From Roseomonas sp. OT10 (GTDB lineage Bacteria > Pseudomonadota > Alphaproteobacteria > Acetobacterales > Acetobacteraceae), in assembly GCF_020991085.1 (NCBI RefSeq), contig NZ_CP087719.1:1384001-1448000 (forward strand): DNA of 64,000 nt, read 5' to 3'. The notes under the pieces are model-generated. The model saw only the letters and a list, made by a program, of their open reading frames with translations, made no database searches and was not told where the DNA came from. Of the stretch, positions 43,554-52,645 are shown in pieces (within the stretch, counting starts at the first letter, position 1; the number at the start of each line of letters is the position of its first letter). Made by a program: the position numbers and the translations under genes.

Positions 43554-44842
43554 ACGCGATCCCGCCCGGCCGCAGCGGCCCGCGTTCCTTCGTCTTCCTC
43601 CAGGGGCCGATCAGCCCCTTCTTCCGCGAGGTGGGCGAGGGGCTGCGCGCGCTCGGGCACCAGGTCGCGCGGGTGAACCTGAACCTGGGCGACAGGCTGC
43701 TGTGGTGGGGGCGGGGCGCGGTGGACTACCGCGGCCGGGCGGAGGACTGGCCCGGCTGGATCGACCGCTTCCTGGAGGAGCGCGGGGCGACCGACCTCGT
43801 CCTGCTGGGCGAGCAGCGGCCGCAGCACAAGCCCGCCATCGACGCTGCGCGGCGCCGCGGCGTGCAGGTGGTGGCGACCGACTTCGGCTACATCCGGCCC
43901 GACTGGATCGTGCTGGAGCGCGACGGCATGAACGCCGAGAGCCGCTTTCCCCGCGATCCGGACACCATCATCGCGCTGGGGCGCGCGCTGCCGCCGCCGG
44001 ACCTGGTGGTGCACCATCGCGACTGCTTCCGCACCCAGGCGATCTGGGACATCGCCTATCACATGGCGATGCTGCTGCCCTGGCCCTTTCCCCACTATCG
44101 CACGCACCAGCTCTACCATCCGATCCCCGTCTATGCCGGCACGGCGATGCGGCTGCTGCTGCGCGGGCGGGAGAACCGGCGCGCGGCCCGAATCCTGGAG
44201 GGGCTGAAGGGCGTGGCGGGGCCGAAGGGGCCGCTCTTCCTCTTCGCCATGCAGATGGAGACGGACTTCTCCCTGCGCGCCTACTCGCCCTATCCGGACA
44301 TGGATTCGGCGATCACCGATGTCGTCGCCTCCTTCGCCGCGCATGCGCCGCCGGAGGCGCAGCTTCTGGTGAAGGTGCATCCGCTCGATCCGGGCCTGAA
44401 GATGTGGCACCGCCGGGTGCGGCAGATCGCGCGCCGCTTCGGTGCCTCGGAGCGCGTCCACTACCTGGGCGGCGGCAACCTGGGCGACATCACCGAGAGC
44501 GTGCAGGGCGTGGTCACGGTGAACAGCACCGTCGGCCTGCGCGCCATCATCGACGGCCTGCCGACCCATGCGCTGGGCGAGGCGATCTACAGGATCCCCG
44601 GCCTGGTCCACCCCGGCGGGCTGGACGGCTTCTGGCGCGCCGCGGCGCCGCCGGAGCCGCTGCTGCGCGAATGCTTCCTGCGCGCGATCGCCCACTGCCT
44701 GCACATCCGTGGCGTCTTCTACGCGCGCGCGGGGCTGGACGCGGCGGTCCGCAACGCCGTGCACCGCCTGCACCACGGCCTGCTCAACGTCCCGGTGGAA
44801 TGGGGCTGGCAGGCCGTGGCGGAGATGGCGCAACGGCGCTGA
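43550..44842 (+). CDS. capsular polysaccharide biosynthesis protein (KpsS/LipB, RkpJ-like)
   Basis: 430 residues of the Capsule_synth family. FVFLQGPISPFFREVGEGLRAL at the N-terminus, DLVLLGEQRPQHKPAIDAARR, FGYIRPDWIVLERDGMN, LLVKVHPLDPGLKMWHRRV and VVTVNSTVGLRAIIDGLPTHALG are diagnostic. KpsS and KpsC are the Kdo transferases that start group 2 capsules on a lipid in the cytoplasmic leaflet. ATG overlaps the preceding stop (ATGA). Export genes kpsMTED and kpsC are absent from the window, so the rest of the pathway must be elsewhere. Ends the operon. Confidence 0.92.
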   Translation: MNAIPPGRSGPRSFVFLQGPISPFFREVGEGLRALGHQVARVNLNLGDRLLWWGRGAVDYRGRAEDWPGWIDRFLEERGATDLVLLGEQRPQHKPAIDAARRRGVQVVATDFGYIRPDWIVLERDGMNAESRFPRDPDTIIALGRALPPPDLVVHHRDCFRTQAIWDIAYHMAMLLPWPFPHYRTHQLYHPIPVYAGTAMRLLLRGRENRRAARILEGLKGVAGPKGPLFLFAMQMETDFSLRAYSPYPDMDSAITDVVASFAAHAPPEAQLLVKVHPLDPGLKMWHRRVRQIARRFGASERVHYLGGGNLGDITESVQGVVTVNSTVGLRAIIDGLPTHALGEAIYRIPGLVHPGGLDGFWRAAAPPEPLLRECFLRAIAHCLHIRGVFYARAGLDAAVRNAVHRLHHGLLNVPVEWGWQAVAEMAQRR

Positions 44843-44856
44843 GGGGGCGTTCCCCC
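44843..44856. terminator. short GC hairpin after the capsule operon
   Basis: GGGGG-CGTT-CCCCC directly after the KpsS-like stop and before the convergent PhnD-like gene. No T run. Possible terminator only. Confidence 0.3.
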
Positions 44857-44906
44857 GCCTTGGCCCCCTTACCGGGACCCCCTGGCCGGGAAGCCCTAGC
44901 CGGGCC

Positions 44907-45881
44907 TCAGCGGCGCCGGCGCTCCGCCGCCTCGGCGCGGCGCATGTCGACGAAGACCTGATAGTCGGCGTGGCTGGTGCGGGCCCAGCCGATCGCGCTG
45001 CCACGCTCCACCGCGCGGTGGATATCCGGATGCGCCTTGGGCAGGGCGAGGTGGAAGGCGATCATGTCCTCCTTGAACGCCGCCGGCAGGTCGGAGCGCA
45101 CGACGATCGGCCCGTTCTGGATGGGCCGGGAGGTCCAGATGATGCGGAGGTCGGCCATGTTCAGCATGCCCTTCTCCACCGCCGCGCGCAGCACGCCGCG
45201 GGTATAGGGCGGTTCGCCCTGGCCGGAGACCCAGGTGACACCCGCGTCGTACTGGCGTTGCAGCACCGCCACCAGCGCCTGGTCGTGCCCGCCGGCGAAG
45301 CCGGTGCGGGCGAAGAACTGCCCCGGCTCGGGGTTGATGCCCGCCGCGCGCAGTTCGGCACGCGGGATGAGGTAGCCGGAGGCGCTGTTGGGGTCGGCCC
45401 AGGCAATGGACTTCCCGCGCAGGTCTTCGATCTTCGTGATGCCGCTGTCGCTGCGGACATACATGACGGCGACGTAGGAGGTGCTGCCGTCGGACTCCCG
45501 CGTCACCAGGATCGGCTCCACCCCGCCATTGGTGTCCATCCAGACGCCCGCATAGGCGGCGGGGGCCATGTTGGCGATCTCCAGCTGCTTCGCCGCGAAG
45601 GCCTGCTGCACGCCCGCGTAGTCGGAGGCGAAGAACATCCGCGTGGGCACCTGGAAGATGTCCTCGAACAGCTTGCGGTAGCCCTCGTAGCGGCCCAGCC
45701 GGTCCGTCTCCGTCTCGCCGCCCAGCACGCCGAGGCGGATCTGCGGCACCTGCTCCGCCCAGGCGCGGCGGCCCGGGGCAGGCATGGCGACCGCATCGGG
45801 GGTGGCCTGGGACCGCGCCGCCAGGGGCGCGAGGAGCGGCGCGGAACCGGTGGCGGCCAGCAGCTGGCGGCGGGAGAGCAT
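44907..45881 (-). CDS. PhnD-like phosphate/phosphonate ABC receptor
   Basis: 324 residues. Tat-type signal (LSRRQLLAATGSAPLLAP), then a periplasmic phosphonate-binding family protein: RLGVLGGETETDRLGRYEGY, FFASDYAGVQQAFAAKQLEI, YLIPRAELRAAGINPE, ALVAVLQRQYDAGVTWV. Binds phosphonate, phosphite or phosphate esters in the periplasm. No phnC or phnE beside it. It neighbours glpD, which may hint at a phosphate-ester ligand, but this is weak. Confidence 0.9.
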   Translation of the reverse strand: MLSRRQLLAATGSAPLLAPLAARSQATPDAVAMPAPGRRAWAEQVPQIRLGVLGGETETDRLGRYEGYRKLFEDIFQVPTRMFFASDYAGVQQAFAAKQLEIANMAPAAYAGVWMDTNGGVEPILVTRESDGSTSYVAVMYVRSDSGITKIEDLRGKSIAWADPNSASGYLIPRAELRAAGINPEPGQFFARTGFAGGHDQALVAVLQRQYDAGVTWVSGQGEPPYTRGVLRAAVEKGMLNMADLRIIWTSRPIQNGPIVVRSDLPAAFKEDMIAFHLALPKAHPDIHRAVERGSAIGWARTSHADYQVFVDMRRAEAAERRRR

Positions 45882-46004
45882 GGGGGCTTGCTCCGGCAGG
45901 GGAGGGGCGTTGGTCCGGGGCGCATCGTCACACGGTTGCCACGCGGGGCCAAGCGCATCCGCCCCCGGCTTGCGCCCGGCCGTGCGCGTGTCAGGCTGGG
46001 AGGC

Positions 46005-47555
46005 ATGGATGGGGAAGCGGCAGGGCACGGTTCGGATCCGGTGGACCTGCTCGTCATCGGCGGCGGCGCCAATGGCGCGGGGATCGCGCGCGATGCGTCG
46101 GGGCGGGGACTCTCCGTGCTGCTGGCCGAGCGCGGCGACCTGGCGGGGGCGACCTCCTCCTCCTCGTCGAAGCTGATCCATGGCGGGCTGCGCTACCTGG
46201 AGCAGTACGAGTTCCGCCTGGTGCGGGAGGCGCTGGCGGAGCGCGAGGTGCTGCTGCGCCTCGCCCCGCACATCGCCTGGCCGATGCGCTTCGTGCTGCC
46301 GCGCGTGCCGGGGATGCGGCCGGCCTGGATGCTGCGGGCGGGGCTGTTCCTCTACGACCACCTCGCGCGGCGGGTGACGCTGCCGGGCAGCGAATCCCTG
46401 GACCTGCGGCGGCATCCCTGGGGGGCGCCGCTGAAGCCGGAGCTGTCGCGCGGCTTCGCCTATTCGGATGCCTGGGTCGAGGATGCGCGCCTCGTCGTGC
46501 TGAACGCCCGCGACGCGGCGGCGCGGGGGGCCACGGTGCTGGTGCGGACCGAGTTCGTCTCCGCCCGGCGCGGCGCGGACGGGTGGGACTGCGTCCTGCG
46601 CGACGTGTCGGGGCGCGGCGCCGCGGGCGGCGCGGAGCGCCGCGTGCGGGCCCGGGCCATCGCCAATGCCGCCGGCCCCTGGGTGATGCAGGCGCTGGCG
46701 GAGACGGGGGTGGCGGCGCCGGACCGGGTACGCCTGGTGCGCGGCAGCCATATCGTCGTGCCGAGGCTGTATGAGGGGCAACAGGCCTACATCCTGCAGA
46801 ACGACGACCGGCGGGTGGTCTTCGTCATTCCCTACGAGCAGGACTTCACCCTGATCGGCACGACGGACGTGCCGCACGACCCCGCCTCCGGCCCGCCGCG
46901 CTGCACGCCGGAGGAGGCGGCCTATCTCTGCCGCGCCGTCTCGCGCCAGTTCCGGCGGGAGGTGACGCCGGGCGACATCGTCTGGACCTATTCCGGCGTG
47001 CGGCCGCTGCATGATTCCGGCGAGGCCAACCCCTCCGAGGTGACGCGCGACTACGTGCTGAAGCTGGACCGGGCGGGCGCGCCGCTGCTCTCCGTCTTCG
47101 GCGGCAAGATCACCACCTTCCGCCGGCTGGCCGAGGATGCGGTCGGGCAGCTTTGCCACGCGCTGGGCGAGACGCGCCCCGCCTGGACGGCGACGGCACC
47201 GCTGCCCGGCGGCGACCTCGGCGGGCGGACGCCGCAGGGCTTCGTGGCCGAGGCCGCTCGCCGCTACCCCTTCCTGGAGGAGGCGCGGCTCTGGCGGCTG
47301 TTCCGGTGCTATGGCGGCGAGCTGGATGCGGTGCTGGGCGGCGCGCGCGACGCGGCGGCGCTGGGCCGCGAGCTGGGCGGCGGCATCACCGAGCGCGAGC
47401 TGGAATGGATGGTGGCCCGGGAATGGGTGCGGGTCCCGGACGACGCGCTCTGGCGACGGACCAAGCGCGGCCTGCACATGAGCGAGGGCGAGCGGGAGGC
47501 CTTCGCCGAGGCCTTCGCCGCGCGGGTGGGGACGGGCGCGGCCCTGCCGGACTGA
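46005..47555 (+). CDS. glpD: aerobic glycerol-3-phosphate dehydrogenase
   Basis: Membrane-associated FAD enzyme oxidising glycerol-3-phosphate to dihydroxyacetone phosphate and passing electrons to quinone. 516 residues. LLVIGGGANGAGIARDASGRG binds FAD; SSSSSKLIHGGLRYLEQYEF is the substrate-loop signature, with ANAAGPWVMQAL and FGGKITTFRRLAEDA later. GGGAGG box before ATG 46005. Stands alone between the PhnD-like and RTX genes, not in a glpFK operon. Confidence 0.95.
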   Translation: MDGEAAGHGSDPVDLLVIGGGANGAGIARDASGRGLSVLLAERGDLAGATSSSSSKLIHGGLRYLEQYEFRLVREALAEREVLLRLAPHIAWPMRFVLPRVPGMRPAWMLRAGLFLYDHLARRVTLPGSESLDLRRHPWGAPLKPELSRGFAYSDAWVEDARLVVLNARDAAARGATVLVRTEFVSARRGADGWDCVLRDVSGRGAAGGAERRVRARAIANAAGPWVMQALAETGVAAPDRVRLVRGSHIVVPRLYEGQQAYILQNDDRRVVFVIPYEQDFTLIGTTDVPHDPASGPPRCTPEEAAYLCRAVSRQFRREVTPGDIVWTYSGVRPLHDSGEANPSEVTRDYVLKLDRAGAPLLSVFGGKITTFRRLAEDAVGQLCHALGETRPAWTATAPLPGGDLGGRTPQGFVAEAARRYPFLEEARLWRLFRCYGGELDAVLGGARDAAALGRELGGGITERELEWMVAREWVRVPDDALWRRTKRGLHMSEGEREAFAEAFAARVGTGAALPD

Positions 47556-47562
47556 GCCGGGT

Positions 47563-47583
47563 GCGCCGGCGCGTGGCCGGCGC
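47563..47583. terminator. GC hairpin after glpD
   Basis: GCGCCGGC-GCGTG-GCCGGCGC, a perfect 8-bp stem, directly after glpD and before the convergent RTX gene. No T run, so a terminator role is tentative. Confidence 0.35.
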
Positions 47584-47685
47584 GCCCGGCCCGGCGGCGG
47601 TGCCGGACCGGGGCGGCCCAGCTTCCGCCCCGGCGGCCGGATCCGGGGAAGGCAGGGCCTCCCCCGGGACGGCATGGCGGGGCCG

Positions 47686-49308
47686 CTAGGCCAGCAGGTA
47701 GTCGTGCGAGGCGGTGAGGAAGGCCGCGCCCGTCGCGATGGGCGTGCCGTCCTCGACGACGTTGAGCAGCATCTGCACCAGGCGGGCGTCGCCGATCTCC
47801 GCGCCGGCGGTGGTGCCGACCGTCTCGGCGTAGTTGTTCCAGAAGAAGTAGCGCAGCGTCAGGACGGAGGGAGCGTCGCTGTCGTTGAAGCGCAGCACCA
47901 GGTCACCGCCATCGGCCGAACGGCTGGCGGTGATGAAGTCGCTGCTGACCAGGCCGTTCAGCGACCCCGTGTCGTCCCAGAAGCCCGCGGTCGGGTTGAA
48001 GGCCACCAGCCGGTCGCCCTCGGCCAGCCGGAAGTCGGTGATGACGTCGTTGCCCCAGCCCGCCGAGTTGCCGTCGCGGTCGTCGAGGAACAGGAAGTAG
48101 CGGTCCGCCTGGTTGCCGCCGGTCATGGTGTCGTTGCCGTCGGACAGGGCACCGGCGACGCCGCCGACCTGGAACAGGTTGTTCCCGCCATTGGCGATGA
48201 GCAGGTCGTTGCCCGCGCCGCCCAGCATCGTGTCGTTGCCGTTGCCGCCATAGGCGGTGTCGTTGCCGCTGCCGGCATCGACGAAGTTGTTGCCGTCGTT
48301 GACGTAGATGAGGTCGTTGCCGCTGCCGCCCCAGGCGCGGTCGTTGCCGTTGCCGCCGGTGATGGTGTCGTTGCCGGCGCCGCCATAGAGGCGGTTGTTG
48401 CCGTCATTGCCATGCACCGTGTCGTTGCCGCCGCCGCCGACCAGCGTATCGGCGTCGTTGCCGCCCGTCAGCGTGTCGTTGCCGTCGCCGCTGCCCGCCG
48501 CCGCGTCGGCCAGGGCGTTCATGCGGACGTTGTCGATGCTGACGCCCACGTTGTCGCCGTTGCCGACGTTGCGGAAGGACAGGGTGCCGCCCGTGGCCGC
48601 GGCGGTGACGGCGAAGCTGTAGTGGTGCCCGGCATCGGACAGGTTGCCGCTGGCGGGCGTGATGGTGCCCAGCACCGTGCCGCCGAAGCTGACCTCGACC
48701 GACTCCGTCTGGTACGGGTTCGCGGCGAGGTCGAAGCTGAGGACGTAGATCCCGTCCCGCGTCAGCCCGCCGATCTCCTGGGTCACCGTCACGTCGCCCG
48801 GGGAGGAGGCGAGGTCGAGCCAGAAGGGGCCGTCGGACGGGGCGCCGCGGCCATGGCCCGCGGAGACCAGCTCGGCGACCGGATCGGCGGGGTTGGTCAG
48901 CGTCCAGTCGTACAGCCCGCCCGCCGAGACGCGCAGGAAATCGGCCGGGCTGCCGGAGGCCTTGGTGGGATCATAGGAGTCGAAGGAGCCGTTGCGGACG
49001 AAGTTCGCGGCCGAGCCGTCGAAGACCGGCCCGCCATCGCCATAGAGCAGGTTGCGGCCGCCATTGCCGTGCAGCTGGTCGTCGCCGGCGCCGCCATGGA
49101 AGGTGTCGTTGCCGTTGCCGCCGGTGATGACGTCGTTGCCACCGAGGTTCCGGGTCAGGGCGGTGGCCCGCGTGCCGGCGTTGAGCCAGGGCAGGAAGGT
49201 CGGGTCGTTCAGGACGAGCGGCAGGGTGGCGAAGTCCACCAGGGTGCCGGTGTCGTTGGTGTTGATGACGACGCCGGTTCCGGTGAGCCCGATATTCGTG
49301 ATGGCCAT
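47686..49308 (-). CDS. secreted calcium-binding RTX (hemolysin-type repeat) protein
   Basis: 540 residues, no N-terminal signal. Glycine/aspartate nonapeptides of the GGxGNDx type occur in two blocks, about 57-95 and 270-400 (for example GGNGNDTFHGGAGDDQLHG). Between them is a beta-sandwich-like domain of about 170 residues (VTVTQEIGGLTRDGIYVLSF region), resembling carbohydrate-binding/DUF642-type modules. The C-terminal 130 residues look like the secretion-signal region of type I substrates. Such proteins fold outside the cell on binding calcium and act as surface or matrix proteins. No type I exporter is adjacent. A GTGAGGA box precedes the start. Confidence 0.9.
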   Translation of the reverse strand: MAITNIGLTGTGVVINTNDTGTLVDFATLPLVLNDPTFLPWLNAGTRATALTRNLGGNDVITGGNGNDTFHGGAGDDQLHGNGGRNLLYGDGGPVFDGSAANFVRNGSFDSYDPTKASGSPADFLRVSAGGLYDWTLTNPADPVAELVSAGHGRGAPSDGPFWLDLASSPGDVTVTQEIGGLTRDGIYVLSFDLAANPYQTESVEVSFGGTVLGTITPASGNLSDAGHHYSFAVTAAATGGTLSFRNVGNGDNVGVSIDNVRMNALADAAAGSGDGNDTLTGGNDADTLVGGGGNDTVHGNDGNNRLYGGAGNDTITGGNGNDRAWGGSGNDLIYVNDGNNFVDAGSGNDTAYGGNGNDTMLGGAGNDLLIANGGNNLFQVGGVAGALSDGNDTMTGGNQADRYFLFLDDRDGNSAGWGNDVITDFRLAEGDRLVAFNPTAGFWDDTGSLNGLVSSDFITASRSADGGDLVLRFNDSDAPSVLTLRYFFWNNYAETVGTTAGAEIGDARLVQMLLNVVEDGTPIATGAAFLTASHDYLLA

Positions 49309-49424
49309 GGGGATTCCTCACATTTCTTGTTTTCCGGCCCTCGTGATCGGAGCCGGGCAGATCTGGCGCTTCCCGGGGCGCATAGAGCGCAACAAAGGCC
49401 GCGCCAGATCGAAAATTGTGAGGA

Positions 49425-49447
49425 CAATATCAATATTGAGCAATATT
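49425..49447. promoter_or_regulatory. AT-rich control region with CAATAT repeats and a palindrome
   Basis: In the 341-bp gap 49309-49649 before the RTX gene, about 110 bp are AT-rich. CAATAT occurs three times (49425, 49431, 49441) and AATATTG-AG-CAATATT at 49432-49447 is a perfect 16-bp palindrome. Likely promoter/operator for the RTX gene. The rest of the gap shows nothing recognisable. Confidence 0.45.
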
Positions 49448-49649
49448 TTATTTCGATTGCATTACATCTTATGTACTGAACTTGTTGGGTTTATCCAGAA
49501 GAATCCGCAACTCCAGATGGAATGTCTTGTCGCCTGCCGCGGGTATCCGCTCCTTGCTCGCGCGATAGGGCAGCAACGATCGGGCGATGCACACCGGGCA
49601 GGCGCCCGGCCTTCAGCCGGACCCCCATCCCGCTGCGCGGCGGACCGCC

Positions 49650-50882
49650 TTAGCCGGGCGTCTGCAGTCGCTGCCGCATCTGCCGGGCTTGGTCAGGGGT
49701 GACCGCGGGCGCGGCATTGCCCCAGGCGGAGCGGAGATAGGTGACGAGATCCGCGACCTGGGCATCGTTGAGTCGCCAGCCGAACGCCGGCATGGCCGGC
49801 GCGGTCGGCGCGGCCTTGGTCGCCACGCCGCGCACCCCCTGGAGCACCACGCGCAACAGCGTCTCGGGGCCGCCCTGCTGCACGACCGCGCTGCCGGCCA
49901 GGCGAGGTATCATCTGCTCCACCCCGGTTCCATCGCGACGGTGGCACGCGATGCAGTTGTCGACGTAGAGCGCCTCGCCGACGCGCATCCGCGCGGGGTC
50001 CGGGGCGGGCGGCGGCGCCGCCGCGGGCTGGTCCGGCCGCTCCTTCAGGTAGACGGCCATGGCGCGCAGGTCGTCCTCCCGCATCAGGCTGGTGGAGAAG
50101 CCCACCACCTCCGCCATCGGGCCGCTGGCCGTGCTGTGGGCGTTCCGGCCGTCGCGCAGATAGGCGACGATGTCGTCGATGCTCCACCGCCCCAGCCCCG
50201 TGCGCGCGTCGTTCGTGAGGGCGGGCGCGTACCAGCCCTGCAGCTCGCCGCCCGCCAGGGCCTGGCCGCCGCTGTCGGCGCCGAGGAAATTCTTCGGCGT
50301 GTGGCAGGCGCCGCAATGGCCCAGCCCCTCCACCAGATAGGCGCCGCGGTTGTATTCGGCCGATCGCTGTGGGTCGGGGCGGAACTCCTCCGGGGTGAAG
50401 AACAGCGTGTTCCAGCCCAGCATGGCGAGGCGGATGTCGAGCGGGAAGGGCAGGGCGCTGCGGTCCACCGGGTTGCGCACCGGCTCCAGGGTGCGGAGGA
50501 AGGCGTAGATCGCATCCGTGTCCTCCCGCGTCACCCGCGTGTAGTATGGGTAGGGGAAGGCCGGGTAGAGCCGCGTGCCGTGGCGCCCGCGCCCCTCATG
50601 CATGGCGCGGCGGAAGTCCTCGGCGCTCCACAGCCCGATGCCCGTGTCGTTGTCGGGCGTCAGGTTGGCGGCGTAGATGTCGCCGAAGGGCGTCTCGATC
50701 GCCCGCCCACCGGCATATTGCCCCGCCGGGCCGGTGTGGCAGGCGATGCAGTCGCCCACCGTCGCCAGGTAGCGGCCGCGCTCGACCTGCACGTAGTCGT
50801 CCGGCGCCGCCCGCCCCTGGTCGGCGGACAGCGCGAGGCCCAGCGCCGCGACGGCGCCGGCCAGCAGCAGCCGCGCCCTCAT
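49650..50882 (-). CDS. tri-heme cytochrome c, membrane dehydrogenase subunit
   Basis: 410 residues with a signal peptide (MRARLLLAGAVAALGLALSA). Three CxxCH heme c sites: CIACH early, CGACH in the middle, CIACH in the last third, matching the cytochrome subunits of alcohol, gluconate, sorbitol and fructose dehydrogenases of acetic acid bacteria. Passes electrons from the flavoprotein to ubiquinone or an oxidase in the periplasm. ATGA overlap with the GMC gene upstream. The C-terminal end lacks an obvious membrane helix. Confidence 0.93.
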   Translation of the reverse strand: MRARLLLAGAVAALGLALSADQGRAAPDDYVQVERGRYLATVGDCIACHTGPAGQYAGGRAIETPFGDIYAANLTPDNDTGIGLWSAEDFRRAMHEGRGRHGTRLYPAFPYPYYTRVTREDTDAIYAFLRTLEPVRNPVDRSALPFPLDIRLAMLGWNTLFFTPEEFRPDPQRSAEYNRGAYLVEGLGHCGACHTPKNFLGADSGGQALAGGELQGWYAPALTNDARTGLGRWSIDDIVAYLRDGRNAHSTASGPMAEVVGFSTSLMREDDLRAMAVYLKERPDQPAAAPPPAPDPARMRVGEALYVDNCIACHRRDGTGVEQMIPRLAGSAVVQQGGPETLLRVVLQGVRGVATKAAPTAPAMPAFGWRLNDAQVADLVTYLRSAWGNAAPAVTPDQARQMRQRLQTPG

Positions 50883-52645
50883 GCCGGCACCAGCGGCTGG
50901 TTGGGGGATTTCAGGTAGCGGTCGCGGATCGCGTCCACCAGCCAGTAGGCCAGCGCGCCGACCGTGCCGGTGGGGTTGTAGCCGGCGTTCTGCGGGAAGT
51001 TGCAGGCGCCGACGACGAAGAGGTTCGGCACGTCCCAGTGCTGGAGGTAGCGGTTGACCACGCTGGTCTTCGGGTCGTTGCCCATCACCGCGCCGCCCGT
51101 GTTGTGCGTCGTCTGGTAGGGCACCACCGACCAGGGGGCGGAGCGGTCGTTGCGGATGACGTGCTGCGGGTTCATCGCCTTCGCGATCTCGGCCAGCCGG
51201 TCCACGATGAAGCGCGACATCTTCAGCTCGTTCGGCTTGTAGTCGAAGGTCATGCGCAGCAGCGGCCGGCCGAGCGGGTCCTTGTAGGTTGGGTCGAGGT
51301 CCAGGAAGCAGTCGCGATAGGCATAGGAGCTGCCCTGCGAGCCGACGTTGAGCACCCGGTTGTAGGTCTCGGCCGTCGCCTTCTTCCAGGCGCTGCCCCA
51401 GCGCGGCGTTCCGGGCGGGGTGGGGCGGTTGGTGATGGGGCGGCCGTTGGTGGTGGTGCAGTTCAGGTTGGCGCCGCCGATGAAGCCGTGAGGCCCGTGG
51501 TCGAAGACGTCGCCATTGTAGTCGTCCGCCATCATCCCCAGCGAGCCGGCGCCGGCGAAGGGGTTCATCCGCTCGTTCTCGAAGATGACGTTGCAGCCGG
51601 CATTGGTCTGGTAGCAGTAGTTGCGCCCGACCACGCCCTCGCCGCTGGCGGGATCGTAGGGCTGGCCGATCTTCGACAGCAGCAGCAGCCGCACGTTGAA
51701 CAGGGCATAGGCGCAGAGCAGGACGATCTCCGCCGGCTGCTCCCACTCCACCCCCTGCTGGTCCACATAGGTCACGCCCGTCGCCGTCCTGCCGTCCGGG
51801 GTGCGGTTCACCATCGTGACCTCGCAGTTGGTGCGCGCCTCGAAGCCGGGCTGGCGCATCAGCACCGGCAGGACGCAGGTCTGCGGGCTGGACTTGGAGT
51901 AGTTGGCGCAGCCGAAGCGCTCGCAGAAGCCGCAATAGGTGCAGGGCGCCATCCGCACGCCATAGGGGTTGGTATAGGGCACGGAGATGTTCGCCGCGGG
52001 CAGCGGGAAGGGGTGCAGCCCGAGCGACTTCGCCGCCCCCTCGAAGAGCTGCTGCGCCCGGTTCATCTTCAGCGGCGGCGTCGGGTATTCGCGCGAGCGC
52101 CAGCCCTCGAAGGGGTTGCCCCCCTCCTGGATCACCCCCTTGATGTTGCCCGCCTTGCCCGAGATTCCGCAGATATGCTCGAAGCGGTCGTAGTAGGGCT
52201 CCATCTCGTCATAGGTGACGGGCCAGTCCTGGATGGTGCTGTTCTCCGGCAGGAAGCCCTCGCCGTAGCGCTCGACATTGTGGCTGCGGCAGTTGAAGTC
52301 CGTCGGCAGGAAGCGCCAGGTGTGCCCGTTCCAGTGCACCCCCGCGCCGCCGACGCCGTTGCCCGGCAGGAAGCTGCCCCAGGTGCGGATCGGCAGCGCC
52401 CGCTGGCTGGGCAGGTTGCGCGCGGTGATGGATTCCTGCGCCGGGCGCAGGAACAGCTCGTGCCGGATGCCGTAGCGCAGCTCGTCCGCCGCGGTCGCGG
52501 GATGGAAGTCCGAGGCGGTGTCGCGCCATGGCCCGCGCTCGATCGCCACCACGTCGAGCCCGGCGCGCGCCAGCTCGTAGGAGAGGATCGAGCCGGTCCA
52601 GCCCAGCCCGACCACCACCACGTCGCGTTTCGGAAGGCGCGGCAT
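50879..52645 (-). CDS. GMC-family flavoprotein dehydrogenase subunit
   Basis: 588 residues. FAD-binding VVVGLGWTGSILSYELARAG at the N-terminus and GMC C-terminal motifs YQTTHNTGGAVMG and FPQNAGYNPTGTVGAL. A Cys cluster CTYCGFCERFGC at 235-246 resembles the iron-sulfur site of FAD-dependent glucose and gluconate dehydrogenases. Oxidises an alcohol, polyol or sugar in the periplasm; substrate not readable. No own signal peptide: it is presumably carried through Tat with the small subunit. Overlaps neighbours by 1 and 4 nt. Confidence 0.94.
   Translation of the reverse strand: MPRLPKRDVVVVGLGWTGSILSYELARAGLDVVAIERGPWRDTASDFHPATAADELRYGIRHELFLRPAQESITARNLPSQRALPIRTWGSFLPGNGVGGAGVHWNGHTWRFLPTDFNCRSHNVERYGEGFLPENSTIQDWPVTYDEMEPYYDRFEHICGISGKAGNIKGVIQEGGNPFEGWRSREYPTPPLKMNRAQQLFEGAAKSLGLHPFPLPAANISVPYTNPYGVRMAPCTYCGFCERFGCANYSKSSPQTCVLPVLMRQPGFEARTNCEVTMVNRTPDGRTATGVTYVDQQGVEWEQPAEIVLLCAYALFNVRLLLLSKIGQPYDPASGEGVVGRNYCYQTNAGCNVIFENERMNPFAGAGSLGMMADDYNGDVFDHGPHGFIGGANLNCTTTNGRPITNRPTPPGTPRWGSAWKKATAETYNRVLNVGSQGSSYAYRDCFLDLDPTYKDPLGRPLLRMTFDYKPNELKMSRFIVDRLAEIAKAMNPQHVIRNDRSAPWSVVPYQTTHNTGGAVMGNDPKTSVVNRYLQHWDVPNLFVVGACNFPQNAGYNPTGTVGALAYWLVDAIRDRYLKSPNQPLVPA

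Noticed and set aside
48120-49140. Array of short repeats that could suggest CRISPR
   Set aside because: The periodicity is 9 codons and encodes RTX nonapeptides; there are no unique spacers and no cas genes.
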